Position numbers and translations under genes: made by a program. A stretch of 60,287 nucleotides of DNA from Chromera velia (Eukaryota; Sar; Chromeraceae): positions 1-60,287 of the forward strand of contig JAHBMJ010005943.1 of the NCBI GenBank assembly GCA_018398765.1, read 5' to 3'. The notes under the pieces are model-generated. The model was not told the DNA's origin, did no database searches, and saw nothing but the letters and a program-made list of their open reading frames with translations. Shown piece after piece: positions 34,701 to 46,514 of this stretch. How positions within the stretch are numbered: position 1 is the first letter of the stretch; each line of letters starts with the position of its first letter.

Positions 34701-36136
34701 TTGTCTCTCGTTTCCCCTCTCCCTCTAGGGCAGTTGACTGACCTCTTCGACAAGCCATGGCTGCAGGGAGGAATAGGAAAGCACAAAGAATCTTCGTCTC
34801 TCTGGTTCTCTTCCCGCACTTCGTCTTATGAACTCCAAACAAAGGCAGAAGAAGAAAACTTTGGAAGTGCAGAGAAAAAAGAAAGCGAACACAAGAGAAG
34901 GGAAGGCCAAGGGAAAACATTCATGGCCCTTTGCTCATCCGTCGAAAAAAGGACAATGACCAGAAAGCTGCCGCACGACTCTGCCTGTTCCCCCCTTTTT
35001 CCACACACCCTTCTCTGCCCATCTTCCCATACAAACTGACCAAGTCGACCATGTAGTTCATCAGCAACGCCTGCACAAACACACATGCCGCACACACACG
35101 CAGACACAGAAATTAGGAGTAAAGCTTTGAATAAAATAGAAATCATAACATACCTCCGCTGAAACACATCTTCCCACCTCACCCACCCTTCTACCCGACC
35201 GACATCCTCAATGGTCCCACTTCGGTCCTCAATGATGTCAGAGATCTTCAGCGAGACGCCCTCGTTGGCCCCTCTCACGTTGTCGAAATCCCGAACGTGA
35301 TTCAAATAGAACGCGAGGGAAGCGCCAGAACCAGAAGGCGAAGGGGAACCCCCAGCGCCCCTCTGGAAAGAGGAGCGGACAAGGGCAGAGCACAAGAAGG
35401 GGGGGAAGAGAAAAGAAAGATCTCACAAAGCAGTAGAAAAACTCAGTGAGGTGGCCAGAAAAGGAAATACGGTCAGAGATGCGCACAACAACAACTTGAA
35501 GAGGGACTTCATTAGAGCAAAAGACAACAGCGAATATGAAATTGCGAGACTGCCCAAGGGTGCACGGACGAGGAACGCCCGAAACGTATGAGACGCGAAA
35601 GAAAGAGGAAGGCACCCCAAACTTCCATCTAGAAGACAAGGCGAGGAGCTCAGAAAGATTGAATGAAGGGTTGGTTTATAGACGGGGAGAGGCAGAAGGC
35701 AAGGGGAGTAGATGGGGCAAAGAAGCAAGAAAAGCAGGGATAGGCCAATACAAGGGGGGACGGAGAAGTGAAGCACCAGAAAGAACGGAGAGGAGGAAGC
35801 CGGTCTCACAAAACTTGAATGTGAAATTGCGATCGCGCGAAGCAGGAGAGGGTATCAAGTGCCTGGCGAAAGCAGATAGCGGCGAAGAAGTGCCTGCAGA
35901 CGGTGTGAGAGCTACACAGAGAAGAAGGATAGACTGACCGCACAGCCATCCGTCTCGGAGTCTCTCCCACCGTCTCCACCCTCACTCTTTTGACGTTTCC
36001 TCTTGTCCTCCCCTGGTTCGTCACTTTCCGTTTGCCTCTTTCTTGAGGGGGGAGATCCGCTCAAAGGGACCGTCTTCGCATCACTGTCGGAATCGGACGC
36101 TACGTCAATCACTTCTACTGAACTCATTTTCTTCAT
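30496..36136 (-). CDS. TDP1: Tyrosyl-DNA phosphodiesterase 1, 12 exons
   Basis: TDP1 hydrolyses 3'-phosphotyrosyl bonds left by trapped topoisomerase I; it is a nuclear repair enzyme of the phospholipase D superfamily. Exons (minus): 36136-35939, 35362-35183, 35070-35041, 34760-34743 (18-base microexon), 34355-34127, 34028-33916, 33638-33512, 33068-32583, 32270-32077, 31695-31038, 30768-30718 and 30566-30496, ~784 aa; the last two are less sure. Alternative splice sites near exons 2, 5 and 6 also keep phase. The N-terminus is acidic and disordered. Landmarks: [25 protein letters not shown], first catalytic motif [49 protein letters not shown], second catalytic motif [43 protein letters not shown] and DEPWN. 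Confidence 0.88.
33079..33123. repeat. (CATC)n array next to a TDP1 acceptor
   Basis: About eleven CATC/CCAT units lie just upstream (in transcript sense) of the acceptor of TDP1 exon 8. Confidence 0.9.
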
Positions 36137-36904
36137 GCCATCGCCGACGGAGACGGCAGACTGAATCGGTCCATGAATCGCTTCGATGGACTTCCGTCTA
36201 TACAACCACAAGTGCTGCAAAAACGTCCTCTGGTTAGCCAAGGCATCAATACACGTCCGAGCTCCTCAATCCTGTCGAGATACATACACATTGGCAGAAT
36301 CACATCGAAACTTCAAGTCGTTTGCAGGAAAGGCGGCTGAGCCGCGGCTCCAGCATCTTAGCTCGGACGGTTTTCATGCAAGTGTTGTTTGTGCCGCGTA
36401 GACCGATACAGCGTGCGTCAGAAAAGGATATTCTCAGCATTTTTCAGCCTTGACGTGTCGAAACGAAATTTTGCGGGAAAATCCATAAGAAATCTCCGAA
36501 AAAATTCAAATTTTTGAAGCTGTATGCATGGGAGATTTCTGAGTCACTGCGTGTGCGCGAGAATGTCTGTGACAGCCTGTCAGCCCAACGCTTGACTGTT
36601 GGACGTGCCGTGGTGGCAGCAGAACCTCGACTGAAGTTCCATCCAACGCAGGATTTTGGCTTGTCATGTTCCACGAATCCCCTGGGAGTGGTCTCAGAAC
36701 GAAACACGGCAACAGCACCCAGAGAGAAAAGGCAGGTCACTCCAACCCTCTCTGTCAGACGTGCCAGAGAGATCTTTGCAAGGCGTCTGAGGGCAGCGGG
36801 AAAAGTCTTCAAGGGACTACCTTCTTCACACTCCAGCCTCAGGGCGGAACACTGTGGGCCGTTTTGCGTTTTTGAAGAGAGAAAGCCGGCCTGAAGCTTC
36901 CATC
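36137..36904. promoter_or_regulatory. Head-to-head intergenic region, TDP1 and membrane hydrolase
   Basis: About 770 bases between divergent starts. A plus-strand frame is open through 36514-36894 but has no family signal. A promoter is expected here but no element was recognised. Confidence 0.4.
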
Positions 36905-38381
36905 ATGTCGGCGGTACAGAAAACTTTGGGTCCTCTCTTCGACACCCTGTCGATCATGGATTTTCGTCGGTTGAAGAGGCAGTACTACGGGGTGCGGAAG
37001 GCCGTTCCTTCGAAGAGAACTTTGATCATTGTCATCTTTTGCCTCCTTCTATCCGGATGGATTGAAATCAAACCCATAGACGATGCACTTGCCGTCATTC
37101 TTGTCCGGGGGGAGACTGCAGGACGAGTCGCAGGATCCGTTTTCCTCCTCTTATTGGTCATCCTTGCCTTGAACTTTTTTGCCAAGCTCCAAACCACAAT
37201 GAGCCTCAAATGGGCTCTATGGTTCTCCTACGCATTCATATCGGCCGTTTTGATCTACGTGATCTGGAGGGGGGTGACGACAGACAAGTGGGATCTCGAT
37301 GTGAGTTGATTAATCAAGTGTTCGTTTGCACTCAGCATGATATGTCCACATCGCGTTCTCTGCCCGTGCACGCTCCTTTCTGCCTTCCCCTTGACCGTCT
37401 CGGTGTCCTTTGTCTTTCTTCAGTGGGTGCACCTTCTCTCACTGACACAATCAGGTCGCACACCGGCCCGTCTCTTGCCCAGTGCACCCGACCATCTGTT
37501 CCTCCCCTTCGCTGTCAGACTCTTTCCTTCAGAATCCCTTTTTGCTGTTACCCTCTCAATATACGTGTCTGTATCTACCCACACACAAGTACATGCATGT
37601 GCTTGCTTTCCGCTGCAGATCAAGATTCCGGGTTTTGACGTGCCGAAAGCGGCGGGAGGGCCCCTCTTCTGGCTGTACGTGATTGCCCAGGTCTCTATCG
37701 TGATCCTCTCGAAGGTCTGGATCGGCTTAGCACCGCAGTTGGTCTCCTCTGCAGGCTGCTGTGCGTGTAGATGGATGGAGAATTTCGTTCTCCTGGAGGA
37801 AACCAGAGAGTCTTTCACGTACACACGCAGTGCTCTCTGCTTCGGAGGGGCATTCTCTCTATGTGCCTCATGGCTCCGTATCGGGGTCTTCTTCAGACTT
37901 TTGAACAGGGGTTTTTGCCACACGCTGTGTCAGACGCTCCGAATCCTGTCGTTACTGTGCTGTGCGCCGAAGAAAGTGTCCCAGCCAGCGAATGGACAGA
38001 GGTTCACTGCAGCCAGTCGGAGATTCAACAGGGGTGAGCCTGTGTCGCCTGTGACGATGAGGAGCGGGGAGGCACAAGCTCTGCAGGCAGGAGATCTTGA
38101 GAGGGGGTCGGGAGGGGGGGGCGTGGAGCTGCGGAGTCAAGCTGCGGCGGCGGGGTCTGCTGCTGGGTCCGTGGGGGCGGTAGCGGCGTCTCCGAACAAC
38201 GAAAGCCAATCTAGAAAGAGGAGGCCCTCTCTCGGTCTCCTGAATTTTTGGGGGGCAGAGAGAAACAGAGGTCGGTCGGTCGGTCAGTTGAGGTCTTGCT
38301 GCTGCATGGGTGGCTTCGGTAGAAAAGAGTCTGTCTGGTTGCCGCAATGGATCCTCCTTCAGTCGATCGATCGATCGATCG

Positions 38382-38428
<47 letters not shown>

Positions 38429-41400
38429 CTGTATCTGTCGACGTATCTTCGGAGAGGGTTGAAGAGACTGGTCGCGACTTTCTTTTTTGTTCCATTAGCG
38501 ATCCGTGAATTAGTGGTGCTCCTGGATCCTCTTTGCCTCTTGATAATCGCCCCTGCAAAGGTGATAGATACTGCATGCATGTGTCTGTGCTCGTTACCCT
38601 CTTTCTTTTTCTCTCAGTTTGTAGGAGCGCATGCGTGCTCCCTAGAACTTATCCTGGATGCGCGTGTGTGTGGGAGTGCCTGCATGTGTGCATGGAAGTG
38701 TACATGACTGTGTGTGTTGTGCGAACGTGTGTGTAGAACTTCGAGCGACGTTCAACGACGAGAGAACGGACCGTGCCGCCACTCTCCGTTCCATCCCCGT
38801 GCCCGGGTCTGCTCTGGGTGCCTCGTCTATGGACGGGGGGGTGAGGGATCCCGACAGGGGGGGGCAGCCTGGGTGCTGTGCGACAGGGTTCCCCCTTCCC
38901 TTCCAGCACGTGCTGCGGTACAGGGGTTCTAGGGACGATGAGGGGAGACCCCACGGGGAGGGCGAGTGGCTGGAGGATCAGGACAACGGGGAGATCATCA
39001 AGGTCCGTCAGTCAGTCAGTCAGTCAGCCAGCCAGCCAGTCAGTGAGTCAGTCAGTCAGTCAGTGAGTCAGTGAGTCAGTCAGTCAGTCAGTCAGTGAGT
39101 CAGTCAGTCTCCCAGTCAGTCAGTCTCCCAGTCAGTCAGTCAGTCAGTCAGTCAGTCTCCCAGCCAGTCAGTCAGTCAATTAGTCAGTCAGTCAGTCAAT
39201 TAGTCAGTCAGTCAGTCAGTGTGCCTTTATTCATGGAGGACCAGTCAGTTAATTAGTCAGTCAGCCAGTCAGTTAATTAGTCAGTCAGTCAGTCAGTGTG
39301 CCTTTATTCAAGGAGGAGAGGGAGGAAAGAAGGGAAAGGAGAGGATGACAAGATGAGATTCATATAGAGGGTCTGTCTGTCAAATTCACTGCTCAATGAA
39401 GGTCGCACCGGCGCGTTCGCAGTCTTCGTGGCATCAAGGGAGGCCTCCAACGTGCGGAAGTGTGTTTCTGTAACACAAAAGCATAATGAAAAAGGACGGG
39501 AAAATTCGACGTGCTTTTGTCTGTGTCATCTACAGTTGGCCCGTCGCGAAATGACCGATTTTATACTTTCTTTCTGTGCTCTTTACTTCCTCTCCTCTCC
39601 CTTTCTACCTACCTACCTACCTACCTTCCTACCTGTCTGCATGTGCGTCTGTCTGTCTGCAGGGTCTGTGGCATCACGGGGAGCCGATCGCCCCTTTTGT
39701 GTCTCAGGAGGTTGGCAGCGGTTCCATTTTTGTGGCCCTGCGAGTGGCTTTCGCTTCTTGCAGACACGTCTACTTTGAGTCGAGGAGAGAGCGGGAAAGG
39801 GAAGCCGCCCGACAGAGAGAGAGAGCAAGAAATGCCGGGGGGAATCCAGTACCTCTTCGTTCCACGTCTGTTGACGGAGAGGAGCCTGGGTATTCAGTAC
39901 CGGACACCGTGGATGCCACCACGCGGGGGTCGGGGGGGAGGGGGAGGGGGCGTCAGAGAGGTCGTCAAGGTAGGGGAAGGGGGGGACCCCGTTCGCAATC
40001 TTCTTCCATTCGATCACCGTCGATTGCTTGTGAGTGTGTTGAGAAGGGGGCACCTGAAGGAAGTGGAGTATCCTCCCTTGTCTTTGGAGTCTCCCACGTC
40101 GAGTGTTCTGTCTCCGGGTCCTTTTTCCACAACTACCCGAACATCAAATTTTTCAATCCCAAGTCTGCAGGAGTGTGCGGATGTCTGGCGGGACGAGACA
40201 GAGCGGCACTCCGCAAAAGCCGCCGAACACTGATGCACTCACACAGAGACCATGGGGGCGGTCTGAGTGACCCAGAGAGAGACACACACCGAAATGGAAG
40301 AGGGGGAGCTGCAAGGGCAGGACACAGCCTGAGCCCCCCGCCCCCAGAGACGGCACCCAATCTTCAGAGTGGAGGATTTTCACCAACAGCAGGCTTGCCC
40401 CCCCCCTCCACAGCTCCCACTTCAGCTGAGCCCTTGCTGATAAACCCGGGAGAAAAAGTTCCTCCCACAACGCTCCTCTGGTGTCTGAATATGTTGAAGC
40501 CCCGGAAAAAACTCTCACGACACGCACCCACACCCCACAGCCCCGTGCCCTTCGCAACACAGCCCCCTTCAGATGCCCGCAGACTTTCCGGGGTCAACCG
40601 TTCTTCTGTGTCCCCGCGTTCGCACGGCGACTCCCCGGCAGGCGCAGGGACGGGCGGCATCACTGGGTTGAGTGCGGAGGACGCGGACAGGGACGTTCAG
40701 AGACCGTTGCTGTCGGGGAGTGAGAGGGAGAACGACAAGGACAGCCGGCAGAAGAAGAGAAGTTCCGGCAAAGAAAAGGGAGGACAGAAGGCGAGAGCCT
40801 CTCTGGGTGTTTCGGTTGTTGATGTCAGAGATAGAGAAAGAGAGAGCCCGTTCCGATCTCACACAGCCGCAACTTTGCGGACAACCTTCCCACCCCATCT
40901 CTCTGTCCACGACCATGTGGCCAAGGAGGCCGTCATCTTCATTCACGGATTCAACACTGCCCTGCATCATGTCAGTCAGTCAGTCAGTTCTGTGAGAGCG
41001 ACTCAGAAAGAGAGAGAGTAAAGTCATCCGACTTTCCCTTTTTTCATATGCCGAAGAGGAAGGATTTTTTTCCCTTTCCGCCCAGAGCTGCATAGAGACT
41101 TCTATCCCATTCCTCTCTCTGACACACCCGTCTTGACTGTTTTTGTTTTTCTTCCTTCTTTCATGTCTATACACCCTTTCGTCTGTTTGCCCTCCTGTTT
41201 CTCCTTTCTTCCCAGCAGCTTTTTCTGTTCTGGCCGTTTTTCAGGATGCTGACACTTCTATCTGCTCCTTTTGCGTGAAGGGAATGAAATCAGCAAACCA
41301 AATAATGAGTAGGTGAATGAATGAATGAACAAATGAACGGGTGAATAAATGAATGAATGAATGAATGCATACATGAATGAGTGCAGGGTTGTTCCCAATT

Positions 41401-44400
41401 CGGCCAGCTGATTGCCCTGGCCCGCTTGCCCACTGCTCTTCGTCCTTTCGTCTTCTCTTGGCCTGGAGACATTCTGGGTTCTCTCGCCCCTCTCTTCTAC
41501 CCTGCTGCCGTGCGGAGGTCCAAGCAGAGAAAGTTGGGGGAGGCCTTCGCGGACTTCATCAAGGTCCTCGCAGAAAGCGGTCGGTCCCTTGGAGGGAGAA
41601 GGCAGCAGAATCAATCAATCAGTCACAAACAGTTGACTGACTGACTGACTGACTGACTGACTGACTGACTGACTGACTGAGTCTCGATGCCTTCATGCAA
41701 AGGAGAGCGGGATTGATTGATTGAATTCTGCAGTTCGAACACACGGGGGTGGCCGGGTGGGTGGGTGGGGAAGCAGGTAAGAGAGGGGGATCTATCTGAT
41801 CGATTTGAAGGCGTGAATGATATGGAAGGAAGAAGGAAAGGGAGGACATCATTAGTGTGTGGGAGGGGAGCAATTGTCAGTACGCATGCATGGTTCTGCT
41901 GCATGTCTCTTCTTTTGGAATAGATCCTCGTTCTTTCTTGCTCTCCTTCTGTCTGTCTGTCGGTCTGTCTGTGCAGGCATCGAGGCCGTTCACCTTCTCA
42001 GTCACTCCTGCGGCGCACGCGCTTTCTTCAACGGGTTGAACGGGTGCTACCGAAGAGGGTCAGTTGGGCAGGGAGGGGGACAGAAAAGGGGAAAGAAAGG
42101 GAAGAGAGAAAAGAGGAAAGCACATGCAGTGCCGACTTCTTCTGTTCCTTTCGTCACAAATCCGCAAGCGTCTTGGACCGGAAATCTGTAAGTGCCCCGT
42201 ACAGGTTCTCATTATTCTTCTGCTCTGTGTCTGTTTGTGTGGGTCTGTCTGTCTGGATTTTCTGCAGGCTCTTCGCAACATGCGACGACGCGTACGGGAA
42301 CGCGATGCCTCCCCCTTCGTTCTTCAGACAGGTAGAGTTGGATGCAGACAACCACAGTGCGGAGGGAAGTTTCATCTCGGAGGATGAGAGAGATGAGGAG
42401 AATCCGAACCCTGAGTACGCACTGCCACCTGAGAAGAGGATGAAGCTAAAGAGCGCCATTATTTTGAACCCAGACTACCCTCTGGATGACTTTCTTGAAT
42501 GGGTCAGTCAGGTAGTCGGTTGGGTTGCTTCATTGGGTTTCGTTTCCTTTGGTCTGTGTGCTTTGCCCTTTCGATCTTTGCTCGCTTTCCTCAGGTGTTT
42601 TCATGGCTCTCCTGAATTTTGCTTGACCTACCTCACAGGACTACTTTCCTCTTCGGGGCGTGTGTGAGAACATCGTTCTGTATGGGGACTCAAAAGATGC
42701 GGTCAGGAGAGGGGGGGGTCGAAAGCTTTCTTTTGTTTTTCGTTTGGTGCCCATTTGATCTCTACAGACTCAAATTTGCTCTCCAAAGTTTCTGTCTGGA
42801 TGTAAGTATGTACGTGTTCTCATGCATTCATCCATGTACATCGATCCGTGTGTCCAAATGAATGTTCGCGCAGGCTTTGGGGTACGCTGAGTACTTCCAC
42901 CGAGAGAAATCCCTCGGTAAGAGAATCTTCGACCTTCGCTTTCCGAAGGGAAGCGCTCCTCCGACTGCAGAGGGCATTGCTCGGAGTGTGTCGATGCAGA
43001 TGCACCTGAACATGCAGAGACAGGGGGCTACCGGGGTGGTTGCACTGCCCACTGCGGGGGCTGCAGGTGCAGGTTCTTCCTTCCACCGGCAGGGCTCCCA
43101 TGCCTCCTCTGTGCACATGCACAGGCACACGTTTGCTGATGGAGATGTGGACAGAGTCATGTCCGAGGGGAGGGAGGGTCAGATGAGTGATGCCTCTTTC
43201 GGCAATGAGAACTCGAGAACGGGGGGGAGAAGGCCGAAGGAGGGGGGGGACAAGAAGATGAGGGGCACCGTCAGGACCCTCACAGCCCTGGGTGCACCTG
43301 CCAACATTCCTCCCCCAATCGATGAATTGGAACACATGGACATGCCAGGTGCCCCCCATAGTCGAGCTGCGGGTCTGAATGCCGCAGGGAGGCCTGCAGA
43401 TTTCCCGGCCCGTCGTGGCAGTGATGCGCAGCGTTCGAACCCCCACTCACGCGTGCGTGCAGGGAAGAAGAAGAAAGGCAAAGAGGGAGGAGGGACGATG
43501 ACAGTGTTTGGGAGGTTGAGGGGGGAGACTGATAGTGGCCAGCGTGTCCGACAGCCCCGGTTAGAGTCCTCCCCCCTCGGGGAGTCACAGAGTGGCAGAG
43601 ACGCCCCTGTCAGTGCCCCCGATATGCGCTCGGCCTTGTCAGAAGGTGCCGGCCAAGCCCGCAACAGGGCCGAGACAGAGTCCTCCATATTCGCCCACCC
43701 CGCCCCTGTGCGTCAAGAGGAGGTCAGGCAGATGGAACCCAGCCGCTCTCCCGCCCCTGAAGTTCCAAAAGAGAAGCACTTGGAGCTGCTCCCTGAGGAG
43801 CAGGGAGCACACCTAGGAGCCTCAGCACCGCGCACGCCTGCCCAACCTCAGGCAGTGCTCCCTTTCGACCCCTCATCTGAAGTGCCCCCTGGTGAGAGGT
43901 CAGCAACTTCCGTGCCGGCAGAGAGAGCGCCCGGGGAGACCGTGGCGCTTCCCCCGTCCACTGTTGTGTCTGCTGCTGAGAGGCATGGAGAAACGAGAGA
44001 GGGGGGTGTAGTGGAAGAAGGAGGGGGTGAGAGAGGTGACGCGTTTGGAAGTTTGTTAGTGATCAATGGAGAGATAGACAGGGGCATGAGTGCTCCAACC
44101 AGGGAAGAGGACGAAGAGGAAGACGCAGACGGAGATGATGAAGGGGACGGGGAGGGAGAGATGGAAGCGGTAGTCGAGCGTGTTGCTTCAGGAGACGGCG
44201 AGACCTCCTTCGAGGATAGTGCGGCCGTCATCGAAGGCATTGGGGGGGTGGTGGGGGCAGGGCTCCCGAACTTTCCCTGGCTTGACATGGACGTCGTTGA
44301 CACAACGTTCATCGAGCACAACTCGGACACCCTGAGGCACTGCTTCTATAACATCAACAGAGACATGGTGGATGACATTCGGTAAGTCAGGCAGGAAGGA

Positions 44401-44566
44401 AGAGAAAGAAAGAAAGAAAGAAAGAAATGTTCAGGTGCTTCTTGGTGCTTTTCATCCAGCAACAGACAGAGAATAGTTCCTATGCGAAGAAACTCATGCG
44501 AGAGACAGTGTAGAACTCCGCAGGGGAAGATTCACTTTACCGGGGGGCATTATACTTTTTTCTTTC

Positions 44567-44597
<31 letters not shown>

Positions 44598-44598
44598 N

Positions 44599-44634
<36 letters not shown>

Positions 44635-44751
44635 GATGTTCTTGTGAGCAACCGTCGCGCTGTGGACAGGAACTCCCGGCTAGAGCTGCGTCGAGGGAAT
44701 GTGTACTGCGTGCGTGTGGCCCCTGCGGTTGTGCGCAGTCTGGTTGGGTAG
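36905..44751 (+). CDS. Multipass membrane protein with MORN-like and DUF900 hydrolase regions
   Basis: Eleven exons: 36905-37300, 37619-38560, 38618-38663, 38737-39002, 39663-40970, 41387-41579, 41977-42058, 42268-42502, 42639-42701, 42874-44381 and 44634-44751; every phase closes, ~1,718 aa. Residues 1-450 hold about six hydrophobic segments (e.g. TLIIVIFCLLLSGW, GSVFLLLLVILAL). A MORN-like block follows (RPHGEGEWLEDQDNGE, GLWHHGEPIAPF). After a ~380-residue disordered insert comes an alpha/beta-hydrolase of DUF900 type: AVIFIHGFNTALHH, FVFSWPGDILGSL, nucleophile elbow LLSHSCGA (Ser), VLYGDSKDA, then another ~430-residue disordered insert before DVVDTTFIEHNSDTLRHCFY (likely catalytic His). 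Such hydrolases are serine esterases/lipases of unknown substrate; membrane anchoring suggests a lipid substrate. Confidence 0.8.
38362..38427. repeat. (TCGA)n(GA)n microsatellite inside a coding exon
   Basis: GATC/TCGA units followed by a long GA run are in frame with exon 2 of the membrane hydrolase and encode Ser-Ile-Asp-Arg repeats and then an Arg-Glu run. The frame is open on both sides; a phase-compatible intron covering the tract was not found. Confidence 0.8.
39003..39302. repeat. (GTCA)n array starting at a 5' splice site
   Basis: About 300 bases of GTCA/CAGT units with GCCA and TCCC variants begin exactly at the donor of exon 4 of the membrane hydrolase. Two copies of a spacer (GTGCCTTTATTCA plus AGGA) at ~39220-39240 and ~39297-39315 show a higher-order repeat. 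The intron ends in GTCTGTCTGCAG. Confidence 0.9.
41636..41681. repeat. (GACT)n array in an intron
   Basis: About eleven GACT units lie in the intron after exon 6 of the membrane hydrolase, some 55 bases from the donor. Confidence 0.9.
44569..44630. repeat. (TG)n tract forming the last-intron acceptor
   Basis: A TG run of ~60 bases, interrupted by one undetermined base at 44598, leads directly into the CAG acceptor of the final exon of the membrane hydrolase. Confidence 0.9.
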
Positions 44752-46508
44752 AATGAAGTGAATTCAGGGGGCCTGGGGGGGGGGGGCTTGTCGAGAAAAA
44801 AGAAAACAGAGAACTGAGTGCTGATGATGATGGGGTGGGGAGAGTTGTGGAGAGGGTGCATGGGTGCTTGGAGCAGCGCTGTCGTCTGACTGCATGCGGC
44901 CTTGATCTGGGCAGCAGAGAAAGATGGAGTAATAAATCATTGAGAAGGAAGGAAGCGAAGGACAAGACAGACCCCCGAGGGGGGGGAATAGGGGCTCAAA
45001 GTGGGAACGACAGGGGGCTGTTCGTGGGTCGGTGGGGGTAGGTGGAAGAAAAGGGGTGTCTGAGTTGGTGAGGCAAGAGAGAAAACACCTCTCTGTTGAC
45101 GTGCGCGAGCGCTCCCATGACGTGCTTCAAAAGGGGGCCGTCAGGGAATGAAGTCTTTCTCGTGCTGACCTTCTACAGGGTTCTGTTCTTGTTGGAGATG
45201 AAAGAAAACGAACAATCAACTCGATGGTCTGACCGTCAATTGCATCGAGTCCCCTGGACTTTCAGTCACGTTGTGGCTGGGTTGAGGGAAGTTGTAGACG
45301 GAGGGAAGGTATGCCGATCGACTTTAGAGGTCCCGGTGGACACGAACCGAAGGAGAGGGGTCACTATTACAAGAGCCTGCATGCAGTCCGGTCAATGCCG
45401 TCCGAGTCTCGGATAGCATGCGCATCTAGATGCGTATTCATGATACGCGCCAGTGTTCGTAAGTGTTTCACTGTCTGGGCTGCTGTGTGCATGGACTGGA
45501 CTGCCATCTGAGCGGATTTCCACGTCTCTGTTCCTCTTGTAGGGGGGGGGCATTGACTTAAAGTTTGTTCCTAGCGTCTGGCCTATACGTCTTTCGTCTC
45601 TTCCTTCTGTCCTGGTTACTGCTCTCGCTGCTAGCTCTCTCTCTCATGCGACCTCATACTTGACGCTCCTCTGTTCCTCTTGTACGTTTCACACTTTCAT
45701 ATAGTATCCCAGATTATCCGAGATAGCAAGTAATGTCCAAATTTCATAGCCAGACTAAGCCAGTTAGTTGAAAAGCAGCTTCAAGTTTAGTCGCAGCTTT
45801 AGGGCAGCTTAATTTAGTTTTTAATAAATTGACTAGTAAATTGACCAATTATATGTAAAAGTATGTACGTATAGAAGATTTGTCTGAGAAATGTGAATTA
45901 TAGTGAACTCAGTTAGGAACTAGTAGTTGTGCCTAGTACACTACGTACTAGTTGAATGTAGAAGATTACTACAAGTTTAAAGCTAGGTGAAAAATTATAT
46001 AAATTGGTGAGCGTGCTAGTTAATTTAAGTTGATTGATTGATTAATCATTACTATTAGTGAGTCGTAGACTCGTAGTGACTAATTAATATGTATGTATAC
46101 ATTATGATGATTTCCCTACTACAGCAATCCTGTAGTGTTACACAAAGTTAAATATATAACAATTACCCCTGACCCCCCCCTTGTTACAAAAAAAAGTGTG
46201 TAATAATTAGTATGCAATAATTCTAGACAAATCTACCGTTTCTCTCATGGCACGTTCTTTGCTTCCGTCTTTGTTCTTTTTACCCCTGCCTCCAATGCTT
46301 AAAAGTTCTCCCTGCCGCGTTGCTGACGACACCATTGCTCTAAAAGTACTGGTAATACTCTTAAAGTGTCGTAAACAAGAAGAAGAAGATGAAACGTAGA
46401 ATTAATATATACCAAAGTGTGTCATAATGCATTCCTAAAAGTGATAGTTTGAATTAATGCACACTAAAGTGTGTACTTAATGCATTCCTAAAAGTGATAG
46501 TTTGAATT
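44752..46508. other. Intergenic, turning AT-rich
   Basis: 44752-45600 has balanced composition; several short frames lack support. From ~45700 it is strongly AT-rich. From ~46402 there is a tandem repeat of ~55-60 bases (GAATTAATGCACACTAAAG ... GCATTCCTAAAAGTGATAG), present as about two and a half units. Confidence 0.55.
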
Positions 46509-46514
46509 ACTGCA

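Noticed and set aside
39003..39302. CRISPR-like or satellite array
   Set aside because: The units are simple GTCA tetranucleotides in an intron, without unique spacers, in eukaryotic DNA.
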